Shown piece by piece: positions 50,494-58,967 of a stretch of 64,000 nucleotides of DNA; position 1 is the first letter of the stretch, and each line of letters begins with the position of its first letter. The stretch covers positions 307,534-371,533 of the forward strand of contig NZ_LMEV01000002.1 of NCBI RefSeq assembly GCF_001426505.1. Reading direction: 5' to 3'. The position numbers and the translations under genes are program-made. The notes beneath the pieces were generated by a model that had not been told where the DNA came from, did no database searches, and worked only from the letters and a program-made list of their open reading frames with translations. Source of the stretch: Variovorax sp. Root473. Its GTDB lineage: Bacteria; Pseudomonadota; Gammaproteobacteria; Burkholderiales; Burkholderiaceae_C.

Positions 50494-51690
50494 CTAGCCG
50501 TACGAATACGCCATCGACGCAGCACGGCGCTGGCCCTCGCTGCCGCTGGCACGCGCGTCCACGCTGGATGAAGACGGCCTGTGCTCGGCCTGCGCGGGAG
50601 CGGCGACGCCCACATGGCGCTCGGTCTGCGCATCGAAGCAATGCATCGATGCGCCATCGCGGACCTGCAGATGCACGAGGTCGCCAGGCCTGAGGGCCAC
50701 GCGATCGTGCACGGACACGCACCAGGGTGTTTCGCTGCCCGCCACGATGCCGTAGATCTGCGTCTTGTCGCCCGTCGACTCCGTGAGGATCACGCGCAAC
50801 GCCAAGCCCTCCGGGGCCAACTGCAGATGCTCGGGCCGCAGTCCCAGCAGGATGTGCTGTCCGTCGGCCAGCAGCGGCGTGCACCCCGAAGTGGGCAGAT
50901 CCCAGGTCTGCCCGTCGGGCAACGCGAGCCAGGTGCGGCCGTGTGCGCGATGCACCTGACCTTGCGTGAAGTTCATCGCGGGCGATCCGATGAAGCCCGC
51001 CACGAAGCGGTTGACCGGGCGGTCGTAGAGCTCGAGCGGCGCACCGACCTGCTCCACCCGGCCCGCGCGCATCACGACGATGCGGTCGGCCATGGTCATG
51101 GCTTCCACCTGGTCGTGGGTGACGTAGACCATGGTGTTGCCCAGGCGCTGGTGCAGGGCCTTGATCTCGGCGCGCATCTGCACGCGCAGCTGCGCATCGA
51201 GGTTCGACAGCGGCTCGTCGAAGAGAAACAGCGCGGGCTCGCGCACCACGGCGCGGCCCATGGCCACGCGTTGGCGCTGTCCGCCCGAGAGCGCACGCGG
51301 CAGGCGGTCCAGGTACGGCGTGAGGTTGAGCAGGCTCGCGGCTTTTTCGATGCGCGGGCGGAAGTCGCTTTCGGTCTCGCCGCGCGTGCGCGGGCCGAAG
51401 GCGATGTTCTCGTAGACCGACAGGTGCGGGTAGAGCGCGTAGCTCTGGAACACCATCGAGATGTTGCGCTTTTGCGGCGACAGGTCGTTGGCCCGTGCGC
51501 CGCCGATGCGCAGCTCGCCGCCGCTGATGGGCTCCAGCCCCGCGATCATGCGCAGCAGCGTCGACTTGCCGCAGCCCGACGGGCCGACCAGCACGACGAA
51601 CTCGCCGTGGGCAATGTCCAGGTCGATGCCATGCACGACGGGCACGCCCGCGAAATCCTTGCGCAGCTGATTGAGTTGAACCTGAGCCAT
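50494..51690 (-). CDS. CUT1-type sugar ABC transporter ATP-binding protein (UgpC/MalK-like)
   Basis: The 398-residue ATPase has Walker A GPSGCGKST, signature LSGGQRQR, Walker B LFLFDEP and C-terminal TOBE-like regulatory strands (GLRPEHLQLAPEG). It belongs to the group that powers oligosaccharide or sugar-derivative importers. Its permeases and binding protein are encoded divergently at 52846-55902. The last 40 residues are a Ser/Ala/Arg-rich tail longer than usual. An AGGAG site precedes the ATG. Confidence 0.87.
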   Translation of the reverse strand: MAQVQLNQLRKDFAGVPVVHGIDLDIAHGEFVVLVGPSGCGKSTLLRMIAGLEPISGGELRIGGARANDLSPQKRNISMVFQSYALYPHLSVYENIAFGPRTRGETESDFRPRIEKAASLLNLTPYLDRLPRALSGGQRQRVAMGRAVVREPALFLFDEPLSNLDAQLRVQMRAEIKALHQRLGNTMVYVTHDQVEAMTMADRIVVMRAGRVEQVGAPLELYDRPVNRFVAGFIGSPAMNFTQGQVHRAHGRTWLALPDGQTWDLPTSGCTPLLADGQHILLGLRPEHLQLAPEGLALRVILTESTGDKTQIYGIVAGSETPWCVSVHDRVALRPGDLVHLQVRDGASMHCFDAQTERHVGVAAPAQAEHRPSSSSVDARASGSEGQRRAASMAYSYG

Positions 51691-51726
51691 GGGGTCTCCT
51701 TGTCGTTGTGGAAGTGAGTCGCTGGC

Positions 51727-52572
51727 TCAGTAGTCTTCGACGGTGATCTCGCGGGCCATCGGAAGGATGCCGGCCATGAGACCCGCGTCCACCGGCAATG
51801 CCACGCCCGTGATGACACGCGCGGCGGGCGACGCCAGAAACAGCACGGCATCGGCGACATCGTCGGGTGTCGCGAAGTCGCCCAGCGGGTACCACTTCTT
51901 CAACTGCTCGAACACCTGCGGGTTCTTGTCGGCCCGCGCCTGCCAGGCCGGCGTCTTGACGGTGCCCGGCAGCACGATGTTGGCGCGGATGCCATAGGCG
52001 CCCAATTCCATCGCGAGCGACCGCGTGTAGCTGACCAGGGCGGCCTTGGCCGCGCTGTACGCGGGGTGGCCGAGCGTGGTCAGTGCGTTGACCGAGCCGA
52101 TGAGCACCAGTTGCCCGCTGCGGCGCTCGACCATGGCCTCGCGCACCGCCTCCACGCAATGGAACGCGCCATTGAGGTTGAGATGGATGTCGGCCTGCCA
52201 ATCCTGCGGCGCGGTCTTGCGCACCGTCGGTCCGCGCGCAGCGCCGACGTTCGACACCAGCACGTCCACCGGGCCGACCGCCGCCGCGGCTGCGGCCACC
52301 TTCTCGCACAGGGCCGCGCAGTCGGTGACGTCCGCCACCAAAGGATGCAGCCGCGCCAGATCGTCGGCGCTCACGCCCTGCCCGGCCAACACGCCTGCCA
52401 ATCGGTCCAGTGCGCCCGCATCGTGGTCCAGCGCGATCAGCCGGTCGCCAGCCTGCAGGACGCGGCGGCACAGGGCCTGGCCGATACCGCCCGCGGCACC
52501 CGTGACCAGCGTCACGCGCCGCAACGGCGCCTGGGATTGAACCGGAGACGAGGTCGAAATCAATTTATCCAC
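51727..52572 (-). CDS. Short-chain dehydrogenase, sugar or sugar-acid oxidoreductase
   Basis: The 281-residue SDR has cofactor motif TGAAGGIG, SNVGAARG in place of NNAG, and the catalytic Ser/Tyr/Lys in LIGSVNAL and HPAYSAAKAA. A sugar or sugar-acid substrate (for example a 6-deoxy sugar or its 2-keto-3-deoxy acid) is suggested by the neighbours only. The start is taken as GTG at 52572, eight bases after AGGG; a TTG at 52596 is possible but badly spaced. It heads the minus-strand run SDR, ATPase, aldehyde dehydrogenase. Confidence 0.8.
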   Translation of the reverse strand: MDKLISTSSPVQSQAPLRRVTLVTGAAGGIGQALCRRVLQAGDRLIALDHDAGALDRLAGVLAGQGVSADDLARLHPLVADVTDCAALCEKVAAAAAAVGPVDVLVSNVGAARGPTVRKTAPQDWQADIHLNLNGAFHCVEAVREAMVERRSGQLVLIGSVNALTTLGHPAYSAAKAALVSYTRSLAMELGAYGIRANIVLPGTVKTPAWQARADKNPQVFEQLKKWYPLGDFATPDDVADAVLFLASPAARVITGVALPVDAGLMAGILPMAREITVEDY

Positions 52573-52634
52573 GCAATACGCCCTGTGAATTGCCAATACC
52601 TCTCCCGACCGGGCGGCAATGAATTACCGCGCGC

Positions 52635-52650
52635 AATTCGAGCTCGAATT
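52635..52650. promoter_or_regulatory. Perfect 16-bp palindrome, probable operator of the second sugar locus
   Basis: AATTCGAGCTCGAATT lies 63 bp before the SDR start in the 273-bp divergent gap (52573-52845) between the SDR and binding-protein genes. The rest of that gap is markedly AT-rich (52680-52845), as expected for two promoters. No regulator gene is in the locus, so the cognate protein must be encoded elsewhere. Confidence 0.55.
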
Positions 52651-52845
52651 CTGGAGCGTACATGACGACATCGGAACTGATCGTTCAATATTTCGCACGC
52701 AGGGTTCTAGTTTTTAGAAATCGAGGGTTAACTCCATCTATGGCGTCATTCCATCGACTCGTAAGATAAAAAAGCGCAAACATTGATCGCAGTGGAACGA
52801 GGTGTGTATTTAATTTATTTTCAATAATCAAATGAGGAATTAAAC

Positions 52846-54069
52846 ATGAAAAAGAGAAATAAAACCCTATGGGCCGGCGCAATGCTTCTGGGCCTGTCCT
52901 CCCTCACGGCCCAGGCGGGAAATATCCGCATCGCCATGTCCAGCTACAGCGACAACACACGCCCCTGGCTGGAGGCGCTGGCCCGGGACTACGAGAAGGC
53001 CAACCCCGGGGACAAGGTCAAGGTCGAGGTGGGAAGCTGGGAGAACATGCAGCAGAAACTGCAGGCGGAAATTGCCAGCAACAACCCGCCCGACCTGGCC
53101 CACGTCGCCACCCGCTGGGTCGGCGATTTCGTGAACGACGGACTGGTGGAGCCGGTGGACAATTACGCCAATGCGGCATTCAAGGAACGCTTCATTCCGG
53201 CATTCCTGACGGCCGGAAACATCAATGGCAAACCGTATGCGCTGCCTATTGCGGCCAGCGTCCGCGCCATGTTCTATAACAAGGACATGCTGAGCAAGGC
53301 CGGCTTTCCCAATGGCCCCAAGTCCTGGGACGACGTGATTGCCGCCTCGAAAAAAATCAAGGCCACGGGCGCCTATGGCTACGGCATCCAGGGCAAAGAC
53401 CTGGATACCGACACTTATTTCTACTACGCGCTGTGGAGCATGGGGGGCGACGTGCTCGATGCAGGCAACAAGGCCGCATTCAATTCCCCGACCGGCGTGA
53501 AAGCTGCCACGCTGTACAAAAGCATGATCGACCAGGGCCTGACCGAGCCCGGCGTGGCCGGCAACACGCGCTACGACCTGCACAACCTGTTCAAGCAGGG
53601 GCGGCTGGGCATGGTCATTTCGCTGCCGCCCCTGGCCAAGGAAATCGCCAAGGACGCGCCGCAACTGAAATACGGCATCACCGGCGTGCCCAACGGCGGC
53701 AAGGACATCACCTTCGGCGTGACCGACTCGATCATGATGTTCAAGACCTCGAAGAACAAGGAAACCGCCCAGAAATTCCTGAGCTTCATGTTCTCCAAGA
53801 ACGCGCGGCTGAAGTTCGACCAGGGCGAAGGCTTCATGCCCGTGACGCGCGAGGTGGCCAACGACCCCGTGTTCAAGGACGACCCGGTGCTCTCCGAGTT
53901 CGTGACCCTGCTGCCCAACGCGCGCTTCGCCCCGCTGGTCGCCGGCTGGGAAGACTCAGCTCAGGCCGTCACCAATGCGCTGCAGGCCATCTACCAGGGC
54001 AAGGCAGAACCGAAGGCGGCGCTGGACAAGGCCGCGGCCGAAGCCAACACCAAGCTCAACAAGAAGTAA
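52846..54069 (+). CDS. CUT1-type sugar ABC transporter, substrate-binding protein
   Basis: The 407-residue protein has a signal peptide (MKKRNKTLWAGAM..., cleaved near LTAQAG) and the family 1 extracellular solute-binding fold (WENMQQKLQAEIASNNPPDL, GKPYALPIAASVRAMFYNKD). It captures a sugar or sugar derivative in the periplasm. A GAGGAA site lies seven bases before the ATG, and the upstream DNA is AT-rich. A hairpin after the stop (54078-54099) may raise its expression above that of the permeases. Confidence 0.88.
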   Translation: MKKRNKTLWAGAMLLGLSSLTAQAGNIRIAMSSYSDNTRPWLEALARDYEKANPGDKVKVEVGSWENMQQKLQAEIASNNPPDLAHVATRWVGDFVNDGLVEPVDNYANAAFKERFIPAFLTAGNINGKPYALPIAASVRAMFYNKDMLSKAGFPNGPKSWDDVIAASKKIKATGAYGYGIQGKDLDTDTYFYYALWSMGGDVLDAGNKAAFNSPTGVKAATLYKSMIDQGLTEPGVAGNTRYDLHNLFKQGRLGMVISLPPLAKEIAKDAPQLKYGITGVPNGGKDITFGVTDSIMMFKTSKNKETAQKFLSFMFSKNARLKFDQGEGFMPVTREVANDPVFKDDPVLSEFVTLLPNARFAPLVAGWEDSAQAVTNALQAIYQGKAEPKAALDKAAAEANTKLNKK

Positions 54070-54077
54070 GCAAGCAA

Positions 54078-54099
54078 GCCCCGGGCGCCGCCCTGGGGC
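54078..54099 (+). other. Intercistronic hairpin after the binding-protein gene
   Basis: GCCCCGGG and CCCTGGGGC-type arms form an eight-pair stem (one G-U) right after the stop codon, in the 91-bp gap before the first permease gene. Hairpins here often protect the binding-protein mRNA or cause partial termination. Confidence 0.45.
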
Positions 54100-54160
54100 T
54101 GCGCCAGCTTCCCGCGTGTCGCACCACGCCTAACCACGCCTATTCCGATCGAATTGCCCT

Positions 54161-55051
54161 ATGCAGAATCCCGTTCGAGGTCCTGTCCTGGCTTGGGGGC
54201 TGATTGCGCCGAGCCTGTTGCTGACGATCTTCATCCTGGCCTACCCGCTGTCCACACTGGTGTTCCAGTCGGTGCACGACATCTCGCGCTTCGGCCTGCT
54301 GCGGGCCTTCAACGGCCTGGACAACTTTCGCACCGTGTTCACCGATCCGGTGTTCGCCCACGTGGTGTGGCGCACGGTGCAATGGACGGTGTGCGTGGTC
54401 GGCGGCGCGGTGCTGTGTGCCGTGCCGATCGCGCTCATCCTGCAGCAGGATTTCCATGGCCGGGGCATCGCGCGCACGATCGTGATGCTGCCCTGGGCCG
54501 TGTCGCTGACGATGACGGCCATCGTCTGGGCATGGTCCTTCAACGGCCAGTACGGCATGGTCAACGCGAGCCTCGCGATGGTCGGGATCATCCAGGAGCC
54601 GATCAACTGGCTGGCCGATGGGCAGCTCGCCTTCTGGGTCGAAGTGGGGGTGGGCATCCTGGTGTCGATTCCCTTCACCGTGACGATCTTTCTGGGTGGC
54701 CTGTCGTCGGTGTCGCAGGACATCTACGAGGCCGCCGGCATCGAGGGCGCGTCGCGCTGGCAGCAGTTTCGCCGGCTCACGCTGCCGCTGCTCAAGCCCT
54801 TCATCCACATGGCGATCGTGCTGAACGTGATCTACGTCTTCAACTCGTTTCCCATCATCTGGATCATGACCCAGGGCGGGCCAGACAACGCCACGCACAT
54901 CCTCGTCACCTGGCTGTACCAGTTGGGCTTTCGCCTCGGCCGGCCCGGCGAGGCGGCCGCCATCTCGCTCGTGATGCTGGCCTTGCTGCTGGTCTTCACC
55001 GTGTTCTATCTGCGCCTGCAACGGCGGCAGTCCGCAAAGGCCACCGCATGA
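54161..55051 (+). CDS. CUT1-type sugar ABC transporter permease (UgpA/MalF-like)
   Basis: The 296-residue inner-membrane permease has about six hydrophobic segments and the cytoplasmic EAA loop (YEAAGIEGASRWQQFRRLTL) that contacts the ATPase. It forms a heterodimer with the next permease. Its stop overlaps the next start as ATGA. The substrate follows that of the binding protein and is unknown. Confidence 0.88.
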   Translation: MQNPVRGPVLAWGLIAPSLLLTIFILAYPLSTLVFQSVHDISRFGLLRAFNGLDNFRTVFTDPVFAHVVWRTVQWTVCVVGGAVLCAVPIALILQQDFHGRGIARTIVMLPWAVSLTMTAIVWAWSFNGQYGMVNASLAMVGIIQEPINWLADGQLAFWVEVGVGILVSIPFTVTIFLGGLSSVSQDIYEAAGIEGASRWQQFRRLTLPLLKPFIHMAIVLNVIYVFNSFPIIWIMTQGGPDNATHILVTWLYQLGFRLGRPGEAAAISLVMLALLLVFTVFYLRLQRRQSAKATA

Positions 55052-55902
55052 TCCGCTCCGACAAGATCCTGCGCAGCCTCTGGTGCTGGCTGCTGCTCCT
55101 GCCGCTGGTGGCCGTGGTCGTCTTTCCGCTCGCGGTGATGTTCTTCACGGCGCTCAAGCCGGCGTCCGAGATCTACGTCTATCCGGCCCGCTGGCTGCCA
55201 CAGCAGTGGCAGTGGAGCAATTTCTCCGCCATGTGGACCCAGACCGGCTTCGGGCGCGCGCTGTTGAACAGCCTGCTGGTGTCCATCGCCGCCACGGTGC
55301 TGACGATCGCCGTCAGCGTGCCGTCCGCCTACGCGCTGGCGCGCCTGAGGTTTCGCGGCCAGGGCGGCTACCGGCAGTTCCTGCTCATCACCCAGATGAT
55401 CTCGCCCGTGCTGCTGGTGGTGGGCCTTTTCAAGATGGCGGCCAGCCTTCCGTGGTTCGACGGCGGCAACATGACCGACTCGCGCCTCTCCGTCGTGGTG
55501 GCCTACGGCGCCTTCGGCATTGCCTTTGCCGTCTGGATGATGACCTCGTACTTCGAGACCATTCCGCGCGACCTGGAAGAGTCGGCCTGGCTCGAAGGCT
55601 CCGGGCCGGTGCGCACGGTCTGCAAGGTGTTCCTGCCGCTGGCCTTGCCGGCCATGGCGGTGACGTCGCTGGTCACCTTCGTCAATGCGTGGAACGAGTT
55701 CGCCGTGGTCTACACCCTGATCCGCTCGACCGAGAAGCAGACGCTGACGGTGCTCGTCACCAACATGGTCGCGGGCCAGTACGTGGTGCAGTGGGAGCTG
55801 GTGATGGCCGCTGCGATCTGCGCCGTGGTCCCGATTGCCATCCTGTTTGCGTGGATGCAGCGCTACATGGTGCAGGGCTTGACTTCGGGCTCGGTCAAGT
55901 AG
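55048..55902 (+). CDS. CUT1-type sugar ABC transporter permease (UgpE/MalG-like)
   Basis: The 284-residue permease has six hydrophobic segments and the EAA loop (LEESAWLEGSGPVRTVCKVF), plus the C-terminal MVQGLTSGSVK typical of MalG-like subunits (QGLTAGAVK). It completes the importer. A strong symmetric hairpin (55919-55950) follows the stop and probably ends the operon. Confidence 0.88.
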   Translation: MIRSDKILRSLWCWLLLLPLVAVVVFPLAVMFFTALKPASEIYVYPARWLPQQWQWSNFSAMWTQTGFGRALLNSLLVSIAATVLTIAVSVPSAYALARLRFRGQGGYRQFLLITQMISPVLLVVGLFKMAASLPWFDGGNMTDSRLSVVVAYGAFGIAFAVWMMTSYFETIPRDLEESAWLEGSGPVRTVCKVFLPLALPAMAVTSLVTFVNAWNEFAVVYTLIRSTEKQTLTVLVTNMVAGQYVVQWELVMAAAICAVVPIAILFAWMQRYMVQGLTSGSVK

Positions 55903-55918
55903 GCACCCGGGCGGACCT

Positions 55919-55950
55919 GAATGCCAGGCCCCGGACGGCGCCTGGCATTC
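55919..55950. terminator. Bidirectional terminator-like hairpin between converging operons
   Basis: GAATGCCAGGC and GCCTGGCATTC are perfect 11-bp arms with a 10-base loop, placed between the converging permease and hydrolase genes. No T-tract follows on either strand, but position and stem strength fit a shared terminator. Confidence 0.6.
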
Positions 55951-55972
55951 GCTCGTTCGAGGCGTTCGACGA

Positions 55973-56845
55973 TCAGCGGGCCCCGCCAGCGCCGGCCGGA
56001 CGATCGTGCGCCACGGCGACCTGCCGCTGCGTGCCCAGGTCTTCGATGCCCAGCGTGACCACATCGCCGTGCTTCAGGTAGACCGGCGGCTTCAGTCCCA
56101 TGCCCACGCCCGGCGGCGTTCCCGTCGAGATGATGTCGCCCGGTTGCAGGCTCATGAACTGCGACAGGTAGGCCACCAGGTAGCGCACGCCGTAGACCAT
56201 GGTGGCCGTGGAGCCGTCCTGCCGCCTCACGCCGTTGACCTCCAGCCACATGTGCAGCTGCTGCGGGTCCGGCACTTCGTCGGCCGTGACGAGCCACGGG
56301 CCGATCGGTCCGAAGGTGTCGGCCGACTTGCCCTTGGTCCATTGGCCCTGGCGTTCAGTCTGGAAGGCACGCTCCGACACGTCGTTGATCAGGCAATAGC
56401 CCGCCACGTGGTCCATCGCATCCGCTTCGCTGACGTACTTCGCGGTCTTCCCGATGACGATGCCGAGCTCCACCTCCCAGTCGGTCTTGGTGGAGCCGCG
56501 GGGAATCTCCAGGGGGTCGTTCGGCCCTGCGATGGCGGAGGTCGCCTTCAGGAAGACGATGGGCTCGGGCGGCACGGTGGTGCCGGTCTCGGCCGCGTGG
56601 TCCGAGTAGTTGAGCCCGATGCAGATGAACTTGCCCGTGCCCGCTACGCACGCACCGATGCGCGGAGCTCCGTCCACCAGCGGAAGGCACTGCGGGTCGA
56701 GGGCGGCGAGGCGCGCCAGGCCCGAAGGCAGCAGCACCTCGTGTGCGATGTCGCTCACCTGCGCGGACAGGTCGCGCAAGCGGCCTTGCGCGTCGAGCAT
56801 TCCCGGTTTTTCATGGCCCAAGGGCCCATAGCGCAACAGCTTCAT
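55973..56845 (-). CDS. Fumarylacetoacetate hydrolase-family protein (2,4-diketo-3-deoxy-sugar-acid hydrolase-like)
   Basis: The 290-residue enzyme has the metal-binding Asp/Glu set in DWEVELGIVIG and the C-terminal GDIISTGTPPGVGMG. The start MKLLRYGPLGHEKPGMLD closely resembles hydrolases that split 2,4-diketo-3-deoxy-L-fuconate or -rhamnonate to pyruvate and lactate. They are often annotated as ureidoglycolate lyase. With the SDR, aldehyde dehydrogenase and importer nearby this suggests catabolism of a 6-deoxy sugar or sugar acid. The start at 56845 has AAGGAA eight bases upstream. Confidence 0.82.
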   Translation of the reverse strand: MKLLRYGPLGHEKPGMLDAQGRLRDLSAQVSDIAHEVLLPSGLARLAALDPQCLPLVDGAPRIGACVAGTGKFICIGLNYSDHAAETGTTVPPEPIVFLKATSAIAGPNDPLEIPRGSTKTDWEVELGIVIGKTAKYVSEADAMDHVAGYCLINDVSERAFQTERQGQWTKGKSADTFGPIGPWLVTADEVPDPQQLHMWLEVNGVRRQDGSTATMVYGVRYLVAYLSQFMSLQPGDIISTGTPPGVGMGLKPPVYLKHGDVVTLGIEDLGTQRQVAVAHDRPAGAGGAR

Positions 56846-56898
56846 TCGCAGTTCCTTTGTGTGTGATGCATAGAGAAAATTCCCCCGCGCGAAAACGC

Positions 56899-56975
56899 GG
56901 CGCGACAACGCGCCACGACCCCCGCGGGTTGGTGAGAGGCGCATGAACCCGCTGGTCCTGCCGCCCTGGACCAGC
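56899..56975. terminator. Hairpin-rich gap between the TRAP binding-protein and hydrolase genes
   Basis: The 245-bp gap 56846-57090 holds GGCGCG-ACAA-CGCGCC (56899-56914) and GCTGGTCC-N9-GGACCAGC (56951-56975), both perfect. The second is a plausible terminator for the TRAP-protein transcript. Nothing that looks like a gene is in this gap. Confidence 0.4.
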
Positions 56976-57090
56976 GATCGACTGCGGCGCAGCACTTGGG
57001 TTCTTCCGTCGGCGAGTGCCCGCCGCAACGGCGACCCGCGCTCGAGCAGGCCAGCAGGTCCGCTGGCGGGCAGGCGCCTGTGCGCCCTGG

Positions 57091-58119
57091 CTACCTGGTG
57101 GTGCCCCGTGCCTTGCCAAGTTCGGAGAACAGCTCCTGCGTCAGCGCCGGATCGATCTGCCTGACGTACTTGTCCGTGACCGGCTTGAGCTTGTCGCGCA
57201 GCCGTTCGCGTTCGGCGGCCGGGAACTCGGTCAGTACCATGCCCTTGCCCTTCAGGAACTCGGCGGCCCTGGCGTTGACGTCGCGGTTGGCGGCGCGCTG
57301 GAAGGGCTGCGTTTCCCGGGCCGCGTCGAGCAGAACCTTGCGCTCGTCTTCCGACAGCTTGTCCCACACCTTCTTGCTGAACAGCAGCACGACGGGGTTG
57401 AACACATGCTTCGTGTCCGAGCCGTACTTCTGGATCTCGTAGTACTTCGAGGCTTCCACCAGCGAGTACGGATTTTCCTGGCCGTCGACGGCCCGTTGCT
57501 CCAGCGCGGTGTAGACCTCGGGCAGCGGCAGCGGCGACGGATTGGCGCCCAGCGCACCGAACGCGTCGATCATCACGGGGATCTGCATCACGCGCAGCTT
57601 GAGGCCTTGCAGGTCCTCCATGCGAGCGACCGGCCGCCGCGAGTTGGTGACGTTGCGAAAGCCGTGCTCGAAGTAGGTCAGGCCGATCAGGCCCCTCTCG
57701 GGCAACTTGTCGAGCAGCTTGCGACCGACCGGGCCATCGAGCACGAGGTCGGCTTCCTTCTCGTTGTTGAACAGGAAAGGCAGGTCGAACACAGAGAAGT
57801 CCCGCGCCATGCCCGACAGCAGGCCCGGGATGGCCATCGTCATTTCCACCGTGCCGCCCTGCAGCGACGAAATGACCGAGGCATCGCCGCCCAGCACGCC
57901 GGAAGGAAAGAGCCGTACCTTCATCTTGCCGTCGCTCTTTTTCTCGACGATTTCCGAGAAACGCTGCGCGCCCATGCCCTGCGGATGTTCCTTCTGGTTG
58001 ACGAAGGCGAACTTGAAGTTGCGCTCCTGAATGTTCTGCGCACCGGCGAGGCCGGCCATCAGGAACGATGTCAGGACAAGGCAGGTGGCGGCCAGGCGAT
58101 GCGGCAGTTTTCTGGGCAT
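57091..58119 (-). CDS. TRAP transporter substrate-binding protein, DctP family (orphan)
   Basis: The 342-residue periplasmic protein has a signal peptide (cleaved near GLAGAQN) and DctP-family blocks (GVLGGDASVISSLQGGTVEM, GLKLRVMQIPVMIDAFGALG, VYTALEQRAVDGQENP). Such proteins bind organic acids, with the conserved arginine in KLRV contacting the carboxylate. No DctQ or DctM membrane subunit is encoded nearby, so it must share one encoded elsewhere or act in another way. It lies between a FAH-family hydrolase gene and a CnbZ-like gene, hinting at a sugar acid or aromatic-derived acid. Confidence 0.87.
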   Translation of the reverse strand: MPRKLPHRLAATCLVLTSFLMAGLAGAQNIQERNFKFAFVNQKEHPQGMGAQRFSEIVEKKSDGKMKVRLFPSGVLGGDASVISSLQGGTVEMTMAIPGLLSGMARDFSVFDLPFLFNNEKEADLVLDGPVGRKLLDKLPERGLIGLTYFEHGFRNVTNSRRPVARMEDLQGLKLRVMQIPVMIDAFGALGANPSPLPLPEVYTALEQRAVDGQENPYSLVEASKYYEIQKYGSDTKHVFNPVVLLFSKKVWDKLSEDERKVLLDAARETQPFQRAANRDVNARAAEFLKGKGMVLTEFPAAERERLRDKLKPVTDKYVRQIDPALTQELFSELGKARGTTR

Positions 58120-58160
58120 GGGACGTCTCGGTGAGGGCGGGTGCGGCGGGCGGTGCAGGC

Positions 58161-58913
58161 TCAGGTGGCGACGCGTTCGTACGCGATGCTGCGGCAGTCC
58201 ATCTCGTACTCGAGGTCGACCACCGGCGGCCGGTTGTAGTGCCAGGTCAGCCCGTGCCGCGCGGCACCGCGCTTGACGATCTCGTCGGCGATGAACGGGT
58301 GGATGTCGTGCACCGTGTACAGCTGCGAGCCCGTGGTACTGGCCCAGGTGAAGCCCAGCGACGCCAAGCGGCGTTCCATTTCGTCGAGCACCCACTGCGC
58401 CTTCTTCAGAATGCCGGGCGGTGAGGTGTCGCCCAGGCCCACGGCATGGTCGCGATAGTGCCCCTTGCCTTCGGGCGCCTCGGCGCTGCCTGCCACCACG
58501 AAAGATGCAGCGGCCGCGGCGTCGGGCACGGTGTAGCTGAACGCATGGAACGAAGGCTGCGCCGGCGGCGACACCGCGGGGCACACGTTGCTTCGCGCCA
58601 CCGGATTCTGGTCACCGATGAAGATGCCCCACTCCTTCAACGTTCCCACGTAGAGGTTGTTGAACTCGACGAATCCCTGTTCGGTGAACGGCGCCGGAGA
58701 CCGCAGTTCGCACGCACAGAAGGCAGCCAGCGGACGCGAGGCCTCCTCCAGGATTTCCTTGATGCGCTGAAAGCCCTGCTTCAGCGGCAGGGGCTCCAGG
58801 AACCGCACGCGCTCGATGCGAAACCCAGGTTCGGCGGCCACGCCAGCCGAGTACTGCTGGACGCCCGGAATGAACCGATAGCCGCCTGGGAGGGAGAGTT
58901 GGAGTGCCGACAC
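58161..58913 (-). CDS. CnbZ-like protein (2-aminomuconate-type deaminase family, tentative)
   Basis: The 250-residue soluble protein begins LSLPGGYRFIPGVQQYSAGV and ends in PPVVDLEYEMDCRSIAYE. From memory this resembles proteins annotated as 2-amino-5-chloromuconate deaminase CnbZ. The C-terminal half (SFVVAGSAEAPEG, STTGSQLYTVHDIHPF) also recalls a RidA-like fold, which suits an imine or enamine deaminase. The start is a GTG preceded by AAGGAA. No aromatic ring-cleavage genes are adjacent, so the real substrate may differ. Confidence 0.55.
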   Translation of the reverse strand: MSALQLSLPGGYRFIPGVQQYSAGVAAEPGFRIERVRFLEPLPLKQGFQRIKEILEEASRPLAAFCACELRSPAPFTEQGFVEFNNLYVGTLKEWGIFIGDQNPVARSNVCPAVSPPAQPSFHAFSYTVPDAAAAASFVVAGSAEAPEGKGHYRDHAVGLGDTSPPGILKKAQWVLDEMERRLASLGFTWASTTGSQLYTVHDIHPFIADEIVKRGAARHGLTWHYNRPPVVDLEYEMDCRSIAYERVAT

Positions 58914-58967
58914 GTGATTTCCTTTTTTTTGGAGAGCGAGAGAAAAAGAGAGAAAGCGCAGATGAGG

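Noticed and set aside
51727..52596. TTG start for the SDR at 52596
   Set aside because: The ribosome site AGAGG is only two bases away; the GTG at 52572 has an AGGG at proper distance.
57091..58119. A complete TRAP transporter
   Set aside because: Only the binding protein is present; no DctQ or DctM-like membrane gene on either side.
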